This document shows positions 59,001-61,966 of a DNA stretch of 64,000 nucleotides, in pieces; position 1 is the stretch's first letter, and each line of letters starts with the position of its first letter. The translations under genes were made by a program, and so were the position numbers. A model generated the notes under the pieces. That model had not been told where the DNA came from and ran no database searches. It was given only the letters and a program-made list of their open reading frames with translations. Source of the stretch: Lepturacanthus savala (taxonomy: Eukaryota > Chordata > Actinopteri > Scombriformes > Trichiuridae); contig CM060461.1 in the NCBI GenBank assembly GCA_030544235.1, positions 8,005,449 through 8,069,448 on the forward strand, in the 5' to 3' direction.

Positions 59001-61966
59001 AAAGATAAAAAAGGGCTTGCTGAAAATTATATGCTACATTTATCAAAAAGACTCTCAAAACTCTCAATTACCTTAATTACAATCCCAACCCTAATCACTG
59101 TGGCTTTAACTCACTGCATTCTTTTCACTTCATAATCTTACAAAACTAATTTGGTGGGTCAAGTGCACAACTATATTGCAATAAACCATATTGGCTCTGC
59201 CTATCATGACATCTGCTTGTCAATGTCTTTAACCTCTGCATCTAACAACATTATTTGCTCGCCAAAAACCTATCAGTGAAGAAGAGTAGCATCCCACTTT
59301 CAAGTGGATCCTCTGTGGGAAGTAATTTCTGACCTGGAGGCAAACATTTTGCAGGCTGTTCTAGTTAGCAAGCATTCCACATGCAGACATCTAAAAGAGA
59401 GAGGCTATTGTCTTCTATTGTCTAGCATTCAGCTCACATTTTCCACTGCACATAGTGCACTGTGCTAAATCTGGTAGCTTGGACCTCCATCTCTTAATCA
59501 TCACCCCATAAATTAAGGCTTTAATTCAAAATGTAAGATAGTTATTCACATACATTGAAGGAATATGCTGAAATGAACTCACAATAGTAGGAAAAAATCA
59601 TTCATCTGAAAAAAAACAGTGTAAAATATGAACAATTGGAGCTCATTAGAACTCTTATTATGACTCAGTCTTTCTTTTATTAAGTCAACTATTCAAACAA
59701 ATCCAACCAGTGTTGAGAGAAAAGAACACTTTGAATAACACACTGTGCAAGTAGCCTTTCCACAGGCATTGCCCATGGCTCTGTCAAGTACACAAAGCCA
59801 ATACTGTTGTTCGGGCCAGTAAAATTCACCACTTACTGTATGCACGAGTTAATGAAAGACAAACAAAATGTCTGGACTTAAAGAATTTGGTCTTAAGGTA
59901 TTAGAAACTAAAACTGTCCCCTTTCACAAAAGTAAATGGGATTCACTGAGCGTAAGATTCAAAATATGCTTCCAATTACATCCATACTGAACCTGGCATT
60001 TAGGTAATCTTTCCAAATTCCCTCAAACCATAATCATTTCAATCTAGGGGTGAATGTCTGCATTATTTTTGTGAAAGACCTTCTTGTATAGGAAATGATA
60101 GGAAGATAAGATTCACAAGAACATCATATGTATTACACTCTTGTGGTAATAAGAAGAATATTGTAGCCACTGTATTGTTTAATTCCTCAAAAGGCTTCTA
60201 CAAACTAGAGAAGCAATAAAGCTAAAAAGGAATAGCTCAACAAAGGGAGGTATGACGTTGGAACAGTGTCATCTGTCATAAAACAGTTTCCTCCTAACAC
60301 CTCAAACGTTTCTAATTAACACATTACTTCTACATTTTTATAATCAAACTTTTGTGCTTTTTTACAGTTATGTGGTGTAAAAATCGCCAATATATTTCTT
60401 GCTGCCATGATACTAGACTTGTTAACTCTTCCCCCTGTTCCCTGTTTTCATGCTAAGTTAAGCTAATTGGCGCCTGTCTCATTATCCCCATAGTTATTGC
60501 ATCTAACTCTTCCCATCTGGAAAGAAGCGGATGAGCATAAAAGGTAGAGGAATTCTTCCAACGCCACCATCACCACAGCCATCACAGACAACCAGTCTGA
60601 GAAGGGATTCAATGTGGCCGCCTTACCTCAAAGACTTCATCATCAAGGATTCTGGTGCCAAAGACGGTAATGCCTTCTGTGCTGATGACGGCCTTGTCGC
60701 TTCTGCCGAGCTGCCTGGAGACCTTCTTCTTACAGTCCACAATGATGGTGACTCTCCCTTTCTCCACGCTGATAGCTACACGATGCCATCTGTGAAGCAC
60801 AAGTTCAAAGGTCATTAACGCAACAAATTCCATTCAGGAAATTCACCACAGTGTATTGAAGCAACAGTGCAAATAACAGTTTATACGCTTCTCTTTCTTG
60901 CCAAGTTTTAGATTGACTGTTAGATAATTCCACTCTACACTAATTATGAAGCTACTGCCAACAGCTAATTGGCTAAGTTTAGCATAAACACTGGGAGAAG
61001 GGGCGACAGTACGTCTGGCTCCCAGTAAAAGAAAATCTGCCTACCATCAACCCTGTCTGATTAGTCTATATAAAAAACTGTAACATCGGATGTTTTTTAA
61101 GATGTTTGACTTTCAAGGACATAGCCAGACTACCTGTAACCCCCAATTTTTTTTTTTATGATAAATTAAGCTAACTGGTTGCTACCTGTAGCTTCATATT
61201 TAGCCTACAAACATCTTCTAACACTCTGCAAGAACAGAGAAAGCTCTGCAAATGGATTCATTTTAAGACATTTCTGTTTGCATTTTTTGCAAACGATGGC
61301 TGACAACTTCTAAAAGTGATCTGAATCAGTGTCACTGGACAGCTATGCCATTTATGGAGATCGTGCCAATTACTGCATATCAGTGTAGAACTGCACTAAA
61401 TAGTCTGGAAAAGAAAGGTCTGTCATCAATTTGCTGCCAGCAATTTATATGTCATTACTGTCTGACTTGTTCCATATGGTATTAATGACTGAACAAACAT
61501 GATGATAATAAATCTTCAGAGCTGTGTGGCAGTTCACCAGTCTGGCAGCACTGACTATCTTCTCATTGCTTGTGCAATATATTAAGCAGTCAGTTTTGTT
61601 TAGTATAAAATAATCCATTAATAAAAACAAAATGCTCAAGATGAGCTTCAATGCGCTACTATGATTTCCAGACAGTCAAAAATGACAAAAATTCAACTCT
61701 GTCAATCTGGTACACTGGGAGACAGAAATGAAAATTCTTGCCAGTCACTTACTTGCCATCAGCAAGGTTGATGGAGCGAAACTGGGGGTATGCCTCTGGG
61801 GCAGGGTTACCATTCTGGTCGTCATACAGAAAGATGGGGACACGGCCCACCTCCACACCAAGTTGCTGGATGCCTTGCTTGTTGTACACAGACAGCAGGA
61901 AGGCCTGGGTGCCAGCCTTTGGCCTGACGGTAAACAGGATGGAGAAATCTTCTGGGAAAACTCCCC
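389..61966 (-). CDS. col11a1: Collagen type XI alpha-1 chain, interior part: 47 exons (human-equivalent exons 3-49)
   Basis: Minor fibrillar collagen chain that nucleates and limits the diameter of cartilage and ocular collagen fibrils; secreted and assembled as a trimer. Read on the minus strand, 47 exons with GT donors and AG acceptors join in one frame (2 bases plus 1167 codons) and follow the human protein without a missing exon. Order: laminin-G/TSPN domain, acidic Tyr-rich variable region, minor triple helix, N-telopeptide, then 726 residues of uninterrupted Gly-X-Y. Both gene ends are outside the window: signal peptide exons to the right, the end of the helix and C-propeptide to the left. 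Signatures EDFGPGVPAET, GPPGPGGVVGPQ and GEKGENGDVG fit alpha-1(XI) better than alpha-1(V) (comparison from memory). No frameshift, stop or Gly interruption was seen. Teleosts have a and b copies; which one this is stays open. Confidence 0.95.
558..611 (-). CDS. col11a1: col11a1 exon 48: major helix
   Basis: 54 bp: GPPGPPGPRGPQGNSGAN. Perfect Gly-X-Y; donor GTGAGT. Followed by a 115-bp intron. Confidence 0.95.
612..1757 (-). other. Intron 47
   Basis: 1146 bp, AT-rich. A G-run at 641-650 (coding-strand C-run just before the exon 48 acceptor region) and a short AAT repeat near 1367 are the only features. A degenerate stretch from about 868 resembles a dispersed fish repeat but is too decayed to call. 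Confidence 0.6.
1758..1811 (-). CDS. col11a1: col11a1 exon 47: major helix
   Basis: 54 bp: GLPGPPGEKGENGDVGAM. Perfect Gly-X-Y; donor GTGAGT. ENGDVG is the alpha-1(XI) form (alpha-1(V): ETGDVG, from memory). Confidence 0.96.
1812..4105 (-). other. Intron 46
   Basis: 2294 bp. Mixed-composition, mostly unique-looking sequence; a short TA tract near 3320. Nothing coding: the open frames around 3001-3256 have no collagen character and no splice logic. Confidence 0.6.
4106..4213 (-). CDS. col11a1: col11a1 exon 46: major helix
   Basis: 108 bp, 36 codons, starting GSDGESGPRGQQGMFGQKG and ending GLPGPIGLQ. Perfect Gly-X-Y; donor GTACGT. GQQGMFGQKGDEG with Met and GPIGLQ with Ile match alpha-1(XI); alpha-1(V) has Leu and Val there (from memory). 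Confidence 0.96.
4214..7654 (-). other. Intron 45
   Basis: 3441 bp. No microsatellite of note and no recognised transposon. The stretch at about 6300-7370 is less AT-rich and has no repeat-like look, so it is a candidate for conserved noncoding sequence, which only a comparison with other fish could show. Confidence 0.5.
7655..7708 (-). CDS. col11a1: col11a1 exon 45: major helix
   Basis: 54 bp: GPPGPGGLQGVVGAPGPA. Perfect Gly-X-Y; donor GTGAGT. GAPG rather than GQPG fits alpha-1(XI). Intron 44 (7709-8203, 495 bp) shows nothing recognised. Confidence 0.95.
8204..8257 (-). CDS. col11a1: col11a1 exon 44: major helix
   Basis: 54 bp: GEVGGPGQKGSKGDKGEL. Perfect Gly-X-Y; donor GTAAGT. Basic PGQKGSKGDKGE block conserved with human. 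Intron 43 (8258-9059) above it carries a long TA microsatellite. Confidence 0.95.
8691..8765. repeat. (TA)n microsatellite
   Basis: About 75 bp of uninterrupted TA dinucleotide in intron 43. Self-complementary and probably polymorphic in length. Confidence 0.98.
9060..9167 (-). CDS. col11a1: col11a1 exon 43: major helix
   Basis: 108 bp, 36 codons, starting GEKGPMGPAGRDGIQGPVG and ending GPPGEDGDK. Perfect Gly-X-Y; donor GTGAAA. AGRDGxQGPVGLPGP is conserved among V/XI chains. Confidence 0.95.
9267..9374 (-). CDS. col11a1: col11a1 exon 42: major helix
   Basis: 108 bp, 36 codons, starting GSPGERGAAGPGGPIGLTG and ending GPAGEKGAP. Perfect Gly-X-Y; donor GTAAGT. It is 99 bp from exon 43; a long plus-strand open frame crosses both and is their antisense shadow. 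Confidence 0.95.
9900..9950. repeat. CA-rich microsatellite
   Basis: Interrupted (CA)n with CG and CCG interruptions within intron 41. A second shorter CA patch lies at about 10069-10100. Confidence 0.9.
10186..10850. repeat. Possible decayed hAT-like interspersed repeat
   Basis: Starts CAGTGTTGGACAAACTTC, a typical opening of a widespread fish repeat, then continues with many CTAAACTAC/AACTACTA words to about 10850. No clean inverted end or duplication was found, so the limits are approximate. Confidence 0.35.
12499..12552 (-). CDS. col11a1: col11a1 exon 41: major helix
   Basis: 54 bp: GPAGLKGGEGPQGPGGPI. Perfect Gly-X-Y; donor GTAAGT. LKGGEGPQG is the alpha-1(XI) form (alpha-1(V): LKGNEGPPG, from memory). 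It lies isolated between two introns of more than 3 kb. Confidence 0.95.
12553..15878 (-). other. Intron 40
   Basis: 3326 bp. A T-rich zone at 12950-13140, a GA-rich patch at 14348-14373 and TG-rich patches at 14608-14640 and 14830-14862. No gene or clear transposon. Confidence 0.55.
15879..15968 (-). CDS. col11a1: col11a1 exon 40: major helix
   Basis: 90 bp, 30 codons, starting GDPGSQGPGGKPGPQGLRG and ending GVRGLPGAM. Perfect Gly-X-Y; the 90-bp size agrees with the corresponding human residues as recalled. Donor GTAACA. GPGG occurs here where human has GISG. Confidence 0.95.
16740..16847 (-). CDS. col11a1: col11a1 exon 39: major helix
   Basis: 108 bp, 36 codons, starting GPTGETGPSGERGHPGSPG and ending GSAGKEGGK. 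Perfect Gly-X-Y; donor GTAAAT. Intron 39 (15969-16739, 771 bp) is AT-rich, with no element seen. Confidence 0.95.
17420..17473 (-). CDS. col11a1: col11a1 exon 38: major helix, XI-type signature
   Basis: 54 bp: GFQGKTGPPGPGGVVGPQ. The Gly-Gly pair in GPGGVV is the human alpha-1(XI) state; alpha-1(V) has GPPGVV (from memory), making this one of the better paralogue-discriminating exons. Donor GTAGCT. Intron 38 (16848-17419, 572 bp) is plain AT-rich sequence. Confidence 0.96.
17838..17891 (-). CDS. col11a1: col11a1 exon 37: major helix
   Basis: 54 bp: GPAGKDGLPGHPGQRGET. Perfect Gly-X-Y; donor GTGAGT. Intron 37 (17474-17837, 364 bp) shows nothing recognised. Confidence 0.96.
18044..18097 (-). 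CDS. col11a1: col11a1 exon 36: major helix
   Basis: 54 bp: GPQGPQGPVGFPGPKGPN. Perfect Gly-X-Y; donor GTAAGT. GPQGPQ is the alpha-1(XI) form (alpha-1(V) GPNGPQ, from memory). Confidence 0.95.
18854..18898 (-). CDS. col11a1: col11a1 exon 35: major helix
   Basis: 45 bp: GTSGNDGPPGPPGER. Perfect Gly-X-Y; donor GTTAGT. Human alpha-1(XI) reads GTSGGDGPPGPPGER, alpha-1(V) GNSGGDG (from memory), favouring XI. Intron 35 (18098-18853, 756 bp) is AT-rich with no clear element. Confidence 0.95.
19145..19504. mobile_element. Tc1/mariner-like MITE, short copy
   Basis: 360 bp flanked by TA on both sides. Ends are imperfect inverted repeats: CACTACCATTCAAAAGTTTG on the left, and the right end read on the other strand starts CATTACTATTTAGAAGTTTG; both continue into GGRGTCAC. 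The interior is non-coding. A longer copy of the same family lies at 24033-24554 in the same orientation; this copy lacks about 160 bp present there. It sits in intron 34, 55 bp from the exon 34 donor. Confidence 0.85.
19560..19613 (-). CDS. col11a1: col11a1 exon 34: major helix
   Basis: 54 bp: GPRGGRGARGPTGKPGAK. Perfect Gly-X-Y; donor GTGAGA. A MITE (19145-19504) begins only 55 bp after this donor on the coding strand. Confidence 0.95.
19974..20018 (-). CDS. col11a1: col11a1 exon 33: major helix
   Basis: 45 bp: GIAGKSGPRGQRGPT. Perfect Gly-X-Y; donor GTAGGC. Followed by a 360-bp AT-rich intron (19614-19973) without recognisable content. Confidence 0.95.
20806..21275 (-). mobile_element. 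Tc1-like transposon 3' remnant
   Basis: The left end reads AGGTCTGGAAAAAAATAAGA and is typical of a common fish Tc1-like 3' end. On the minus strand the part at 21060-21128 still reads LVESMPRHTKAGIKNKDYC and then a stop, which resembles the carboxyl tail of Tc1-type transposases. Only this tail remains; the catalytic part is absent, so the copy is dead. The right limit is approximate. Confidence 0.75.
21060..21128 (-). pseudogene. Tc1-like transposase, carboxyl-terminal fragment
   Basis: 22 codons plus a stop on the minus strand, containing the family-typical VESMPR motif before the end. No DDE catalytic region is present, so it cannot encode an active enzyme. It lies inside intron 32 and shares orientation with the collagen gene. 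Confidence 0.65.
21478..21531 (-). CDS. col11a1: col11a1 exon 32: major helix
   Basis: 54 bp: GSNGFVGFPGSNGEKGTR. Perfect Gly-X-Y; donor GTGAGC. Human GSTGFPGFPGANGEKGAR (from memory). The V in place of Y-position Pro lowers hydroxyproline potential. Confidence 0.95.
22667..23038. mobile_element. TTAA-flanked non-autonomous DNA element
   Basis: 372 bp bounded by TTAA at 22663-22666 and 23039-23042, beginning AGGT and ending ACCT. The interior matches a very common teleost repeat I recognise (a GTGATGTCACAA word and ATATGGCACCTTTAAA end). Non-coding. TTAA duplications suggest piggyBac-type movement, but this is inference. Confidence 0.75.
24033..24554. mobile_element. Tc1/mariner-like MITE, long copy
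   Basis: About 522 bp. Left end CACTGCTGTTCAAAAGTTTG, right end GTGACCCCAAACTTTTGGTA then GTG, followed by TA. It shares long stretches with 19145-19504, for example CTAATCATCCATTAGCCTTC. It has about 160 extra bases in the left third (about 24105-24285). The TA on the left side is not intact. Confidence 0.82.
24722..24775 (-). CDS. col11a1: col11a1 exon 31: major helix
   Basis: 54 bp: GKLGVPGLPGYPGRQGPK. Identical to the human residues as recalled. The donor is GTATTT, a weak match to consensus. The intron that follows it is 3.2 kb and holds two transposon-derived elements. Confidence 0.96.
25121..25142. repeat. 22-bp near-perfect palindrome
   Basis: TCTATGTAAC, two-base spacer GT, then GTTACATAGA: 10-bp perfect arms. 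Followed by further GTAAT/TGTAA words to 25170. No function is implied. Confidence 0.9.
25696..25741. repeat. (TA)n microsatellite
   Basis: About 46 bp of pure TA repeat in intron 30. Confidence 0.97.
25977..26084 (-). CDS. col11a1: col11a1 exon 30: major helix
   Basis: 108 bp, 36 codons, starting GEVGVLGIRGEDGPEGPKG and ending GGMGLPGEK. Perfect Gly-X-Y; the RGEDGPEGPKG block is conserved in V/XI chains. Donor GTGAAT. Intron 29 is 97 bp. Confidence 0.96.
26182..26235 (-). CDS. col11a1: col11a1 exon 29: major helix
   Basis: 54 bp: GEDGFPGFKGDMGLKGDK. Perfect Gly-X-Y; nearly identical to human GEDGFPGFKGDMGLKGDR (from memory). Donor GTGAGT. Intron 28 (26236-27155, 920 bp) is AT-rich with no element identified. 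Confidence 0.96.
27156..27200 (-). CDS. col11a1: col11a1 exon 28: major helix
   Basis: 45 bp: GAEGIRGLKGGKGEK. Perfect Gly-X-Y; donor GTAAGT. Intron 27 is 93 bp. Confidence 0.95.
27294..27347 (-). CDS. col11a1: col11a1 exon 27: major helix
   Basis: 54 bp: GHPGPMGSIGYPGPRGVK. Perfect Gly-X-Y; donor GTGAGA. The IGYPGPRGVK core matches alpha-1(XI)/(V). Intron 26 (27348-27704, 357 bp) holds nothing recognised. Confidence 0.95.
27705..27749 (-). CDS. col11a1: col11a1 exon 26: major helix
   Basis: 45 bp: GHPGKEGPAGEKGAA. Perfect Gly-X-Y; donor GTAAGT. Intron 25 upstream is only 89 bp. Confidence 0.95.
27839..27892 (-). CDS. col11a1: col11a1 exon 25: major helix
   Basis: 54 bp: GPNGKQGLAGLAGADGPP. 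Perfect Gly-X-Y; donor GTAAGT. The intron before it (27893-28187) contains only short TAGA-type repeats near 27930. Confidence 0.95.
28188..28232 (-). CDS. col11a1: col11a1 exon 24: major helix
   Basis: 45 bp: GLVGPQGPIGPPGEK. Perfect Gly-X-Y; donor GTAAGT. Human GLPGPQGPIGPPGEK differs at one residue (from memory). Confidence 0.95.
29065..29118 (-). CDS. col11a1: col11a1 exon 23: major helix
   Basis: 54 bp: GPQGEPGPPGQQGMPGPH. Perfect Gly-X-Y; donor GTAAGT. Followed by an 832-bp intron (28233-29064) that is pyrimidine-rich on the coding strand at 28899-29035. Confidence 0.95.
29119..30440 (-). other. Intron 22
   Basis: 1322 bp, AT-rich, with an A-run at 29383-29404. No gene or defined repeat recognised. 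Confidence 0.6.
30441..30485 (-). CDS. col11a1: col11a1 exon 22: major helix
   Basis: 45 bp: GLPGLDGQAGPKGNM. Perfect Gly-X-Y, donor GTGAGA. Only 101 bp from exon 21. Confidence 0.94.
30587..30640 (-). CDS. col11a1: col11a1 exon 21: major helix
   Basis: 54 bp: GPRGLLGPRGSAGPSGQR. Perfect Gly-X-Y. The acceptor follows a T-run and TATATAG; the donor is GTATGT. Human counterpart GPRGLLGPRGTPGAPGQP (from memory). Confidence 0.94.
31448..31492 (-). CDS. col11a1: col11a1 exon 20: major helix
   Basis: 45 bp: GEDGQVGQRGVAGES. Perfect Gly-X-Y, donor GTGAGT. The following 807-bp intron (30641-31447) shows an A-rich stretch at its 3' end and nothing else recognised. Confidence 0.94.
31634..31687 (-). 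CDS. col11a1: col11a1 exon 19: major helix
   Basis: 54 bp: GEVGPTGPPGPPGEDGQR. Perfect Gly-X-Y, donor GTAAGT. Intron 18 (31688-32449) above it carries the TA microsatellite near 31812. Confidence 0.95.
31812..31875. repeat. (TA)n microsatellite with one TGCA interruption
   Basis: Roughly 64 bp of TA in intron 18, interrupted by GC at 31859-31860. Confidence 0.97.
32450..32503 (-). CDS. col11a1: col11a1 exon 18: major helix
   Basis: 54 bp: GDRGFDGLPGLPGEKGHR. Contains KGHR, the helical cross-link lysine context near the N-terminal end of fibrillar collagen helices. Almost identical to human alpha-1(XI)/(V) here (from memory). Donor GTAAGT. Confidence 0.96.
32627..32680 (-). CDS. col11a1: col11a1 exon 17: major helix
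   Basis: 54 bp: GRNGADGARGMPGEAGTK. Perfect Gly-X-Y; donor GTGAAA, a fairly weak match. Separated from exon 18 by only 123 bp. Confidence 0.94.
33049..33102 (-). CDS. col11a1: col11a1 exon 16: major helix
   Basis: 54 bp: GPRGLQGSTGPPGKPGKR. Perfect Gly-X-Y, donor GTAAGA; human counterpart GPRGVQGPPGPTGKPGKR (from memory). The next 368-bp intron (32681-33048) is AT-rich with no feature seen. Confidence 0.95.
33284..33337 (-). CDS. col11a1: col11a1 exon 15: major helix
   Basis: 54 bp: GGPGPAGLKGESGDSGPP. Complete codons, Gly at every third residue; the KGESGD core is shared with human alpha-1(XI). Donor GTAAGA. The 601-bp intron 14 (33338-33938) shows nothing recognisable beyond an A-run near 33669. 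Confidence 0.95.
33939..33995 (-). CDS. col11a1: col11a1 exon 14: start of major triple helix
   Basis: 57 bp, 19 codons: LTMRGSPGPAGMTGRSGPV. The last four telopeptide residues (LTMR, human IALR) are joined to the first 15 residues of the 1014-residue major helix. The ATG inside is not a start codon; the acceptor CCACAG gives the in-frame boundary. Donor GTGAGT. Confidence 0.95.
33996..36865 (-). other. Intron 13
   Basis: 2870 bp, AT-rich. Short TTTATT repeats near 36490-36525. No gene, no clear transposon. Confidence 0.6.
36866..36949 (-). CDS. col11a1: col11a1 exon 13: N-telopeptide
   Basis: 84 bp, 28 codons: FRAGGEAHKGPVVTAQEAQ followed by AQAILSQAR. This non-helical link carries the Ala-Gln-rich region where N-propeptides of V/XI chains are cleaved, and the Lys of HKGP, the conserved telopeptide cross-link lysine (family knowledge). 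Phase 0 at both ends; donor GTAAGT, acceptor GCTGACAG. Confidence 0.95.
37388..37462 (-). CDS. col11a1: col11a1 exon 12: end of minor helix and hinge
   Basis: 75 bp, 25 codons: GPPGRPGIPGSDGVPGPPG followed by TILMLP. The triple helix ends at the hydrophobic TILMLP segment that begins the non-collagenous hinge between minor and major helices; human reads TMLMLP (from memory). Donor GTAAGT. Confidence 0.95.
37463..39887 (-). other. Intron 11
   Basis: 2425 bp. G-runs at 39040-39048 and 39138-39150 (C-runs on the coding strand). The stretch 38100-38950 is of more even composition and looks unique. No gene recognised. Confidence 0.55.
39888..39950 (-). CDS. col11a1: col11a1 exon 11: minor triple helix
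   Basis: 63 bp, 21 codons, beginning GLPGTPGLQGPPGPTGDPG and ending in ER. A perfect Gly-X-Y run, phase 0 at both ends, donor GTGAGT. The 63-bp size is characteristic of the V/XI minor helix. The 363-bp intron that follows exon 10 lies just below it (39951-40313) and holds only a short CA-rich patch. Confidence 0.94.
40314..40355 (-). CDS. col11a1: col11a1 exon 10: minor triple helix
   Basis: 42 bp, 14 codons: GMLIEGPQGAPGQA. It matches human GMLVEGPPGPAGPA in length and frame (from memory). Donor GTGAGT. With exon 9 it gives the imperfect GMLIEG stretch inside the minor helix. Confidence 0.93.
40356..41802 (-). other. Intron 9
   Basis: 1447 bp; its main feature is the GATA microsatellite at 40959-41067. 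The remainder has no recognisable element. Confidence 0.6.
40959..41067. repeat. (GATA)n microsatellite
   Basis: About 109 bp of GATA tetranucleotide with two TATA-type interruptions (near 41018 and 41050). Tetranucleotide arrays of this length are normally highly polymorphic. Confidence 0.98.
41803..41859 (-). CDS. col11a1: col11a1 exon 9: start of minor triple helix
   Basis: 57 bp, 19 codons: AHGYPGEKGEKGEPAVIEP. The first Gly-X-Y triplets of the minor helix are followed by the EPAVIEP interruption found in alpha-1(V)/(XI) chains. Phase 0 at both ends. Donor GTGAGT; acceptor CCACAG. Confidence 0.94.
41860..43030 (-). other. Intron 8
   Basis: 1171 bp with a 22-base T run (42379-42400; A run on the coding strand) and a less AT-rich, unique-looking part at 42400-42800. 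Confidence 0.6.
43031..43327 (-). CDS. col11a1: col11a1 exon 8: long variable-region exon leading to the minor helix
   Basis: 297 bp, 99 codons, phase 0 at both ends, longer than the human equivalent (about 83 residues as recalled). It opens SYDGEIVDDYITGVEQ, has short internal repeats YEFKEYDLKEYDNKEF and YDYGDYGDYG, and ends with the alpha-1(XI) signature EDFGPGVPAETDF before the donor ACC|GTAAGT. The acceptor is CCCAG|AG with a poor pyrimidine tract; the alternative AG two bases further would break the frame. A long open frame on the opposite strand is a shadow of this exon. Confidence 0.92.
43328..45107 (-). other. Intron 7
   Basis: 1780 bp. Its 3' part, just before exon 8, has a cluster of CATGTGAA/TTCACATG palindromes (43413-43614). 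The rest is AT-rich with T runs near 44780 and 45032. Confidence 0.6.
43413..43614. repeat. Cluster of CATGTGAA / TTCACATG inverted repeats
   Basis: First pair: CATGTGAA (43413-43420) and TTCACATG (43433-43440). Second pair: AACATATGTGAA (43589-43600) and TTCACATATGTT (43603-43614), perfect 12-bp arms with a 2-bp spacer. A further CATGTGAA lies near 43553. It is located 86-287 bp upstream of the exon 8 acceptor in the pre-mRNA. Confidence 0.85.
45108..45206 (-). CDS. col11a1: col11a1 exon 7: variable region
   Basis: 99 bp, 33 codons, phase 0 at both ends. It reads TNVGGDYYTGEYDYTTVDG, then a Pro/Glu-rich tail ending NTGPGQ. It corresponds to the human segment with the EYNYGTMESY motif (from memory). 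Acceptor TGATTTCAG, donor GTAACT. It lies only 269 bp downstream of exon 6, leaving little room for an additional exon between them. Its YxxGEYDY core resembles that of exon 6. Confidence 0.88.
45476..45565 (-). CDS. col11a1: col11a1 exon 6 (6A-like): acidic tyrosine-rich variable region
   Basis: 90 bp, 30 codons, phase 0 at both ends, so it can be skipped without a frameshift. It reads YTNYEYGEFYDYSEGG and then a Thr/Pro/Glu-rich tail ending EEAKPE. Position and Tyr/Glu content correspond to the human acidic exon 6A (39 residues as recalled), so this copy is shorter. Donor GTAACG, acceptor CTTACAG. Tyrosines beside acidic residues are candidate sulfation sites. Sequence conservation is low, so the call rests on splice sites, phase and position. 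Confidence 0.88.
45566..49303 (-). other. Intron 5
   Basis: 3738 bp between exons 5 and 6. It starts with a G-rich tract on the coding strand (49085-49300). I searched it for a lysine-rich exon like mammalian 6B and saw none. A T run lies at 47589-47603. Confidence 0.6.
49085..49303 (-). promoter_or_regulatory. G-rich intronic tract next to the exon 5 donor (putative splicing enhancer)
   Basis: On the coding strand the first ~215 bases of intron 5 are purine-rich with many GGG/GGGG runs, starting GTCAGCTTGGGGAGGGG. Such G runs next to weak donors commonly act as hnRNP H/F-type splicing enhancers. The regulatory role here is inference; the composition is directly visible. Confidence 0.45.
49304..49432 (-). 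CDS. col11a1: col11a1 exon 5: end of TSPN domain and start of variable region
   Basis: 129 bp, 43 codons, phase 0 at both ends. It begins GDIQQLLIVEDPR and contains AAYDYCEHYSPDC, whose two cysteines close the TSPN domain; the tail HHDTPQAQEPEDE opens the acidic variable region. Length equals the human exon as recalled. The acceptor has a long pyrimidine tract ending TTCCAG. The donor is GAG|GTCAGC, the least consensus-like donor among the exons here, and the intron right after it is a long G-rich tract (see separate entry). Exon 5 is followed in mammals by the alternatively spliced exons 6A/6B. Confidence 0.95.
53357..53780. repeat. Teleost interspersed repeat (CCACCAAGGAGGTTA type)
   Basis: Begins CCACCAAGGAGGTTA and ends TTTGGTGGAGGTTGGTGC, so CCACCAA/TTGGTGG form short inverted ends. 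The beginning includes a TCTG/TTTG simple stretch and the phrase for a widespread fish repeat I recognise from memory. Classification is uncertain; no target duplication was identified. Confidence 0.6.
53995..54483. mobile_element. hAT-like non-autonomous element
   Basis: 489 bp. Left end CAGGGTTGTCAAACATGCGG, right end read on the other strand CAGGGGAGTCATATTC. Flanks CTCTAAAC (53987-53994) and CTCTAAGT (54484-54491) match at 6 of 8 positions, as expected for an old 8-bp hAT duplication. Contains GCGGCCCAGGGGCCAGAACC near the left end, usual for this fish family. No transposase. Confidence 0.8.
55579..55946 (+). mobile_element. tRNA-derived SINE with intact target duplication
   Basis: 368 bp between two perfect copies of ACTCTTTTCCAT (55567-55578 and 55947-55958). 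The head has an A-box-like TGGCGCAGGGG and a B-box GGTTCAAGACC of a polymerase III promoter. The body carries the usual fish sequence around TTTGCATGTTCTCCCCGTGT, and the tail is a short (TGAC)n run. The intact duplication suggests a fairly recent insertion. Confidence 0.92.
57140..57739. mobile_element. TTAA-flanked non-autonomous DNA element
   Basis: 600 bp between TTAA (57136-57139) and TTAA (57740-57743). The left end is AGGTCCTGTTTGTACGATTT; the right end on the other strand is AGGTATAGTGTGTAGTTTTT. The interior includes GCCATGTTGCACCGCCTTG, typical of a common teleost repeat. End structure resembles the element at 22667-23038. Confidence 0.78.
60627..60789 (-). CDS. col11a1: col11a1 exon 4: TSPN / laminin-G-like domain, C-terminal strands
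   Basis: 163 bp: one base finishing the Lys codon from exon 3, then 54 codons ending in phase 0. It starts WHRVAISVEKGRVTIIVDC, continues with three Lys, and ends GITVFGTRILDDEVFE. The Cys is a conserved domain cysteine; the adjacent Lys triplet sits where alpha-1(XI) is reported to bind heparin (family knowledge). Acceptor TTCACAG, donor GTAAGG. The next exon in the transcript lies 11.2 kb away, across the largest intron in the window. Confidence 0.96.
60790..61752 (-). other. Intron 3
   Basis: 963 bp, AT-rich, no recognised element. Confidence 0.6.
61753..61966 (-). CDS. col11a1: col11a1 exon 3: TSPN / laminin-G-like domain, middle part
   Basis: 214 bp, entered in phase 1 (two bases complete a codon, probably Gly) and left in phase 2 (AA of a Lys codon, completed in exon 4). 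It reads GVFPEDFSILFTVRPK, then GIQQLGVEVGRVPIFLYDD, and ends NLADGK. This is the beta-sandwich core of the N-propeptide TSPN domain, kept on the fibril surface after processing. Acceptor CCACCATCAG, donor GTAAGT. The frame is not the longest open frame here; the longer minus-strand frame starting nearby is a shifted shadow. Phase and length match the human exon as recalled. Confidence 0.95.

Larger units (their letters stand above)
49433..60626 (-). other. Intron 4, 11.2 kb, largest in window
   Basis: Contains a CACCAAGGAGG-type repeat (53357-53768), a hAT-like element (53995-54483), a SINE (55579-55946) and a TTAA-flanked element (57140-57739). About 49440-53340 and 57760-60500 show no clear transposon. 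A 166-codon plus-strand open frame at 51938-52438 lies in a pyrimidine-rich stretch and has no recognised domain. Confidence 0.6.

Noticed and set aside
389..61966. Assignment to collagen V alpha-1 (col5a1)
   Set aside because: Exon structure would fit, but the residues at several discriminating places (GPGGVV, ENGDVG, GQQGMFG, GGEGPQ, EDFGPGVPAET) follow alpha-1(XI) as recalled.
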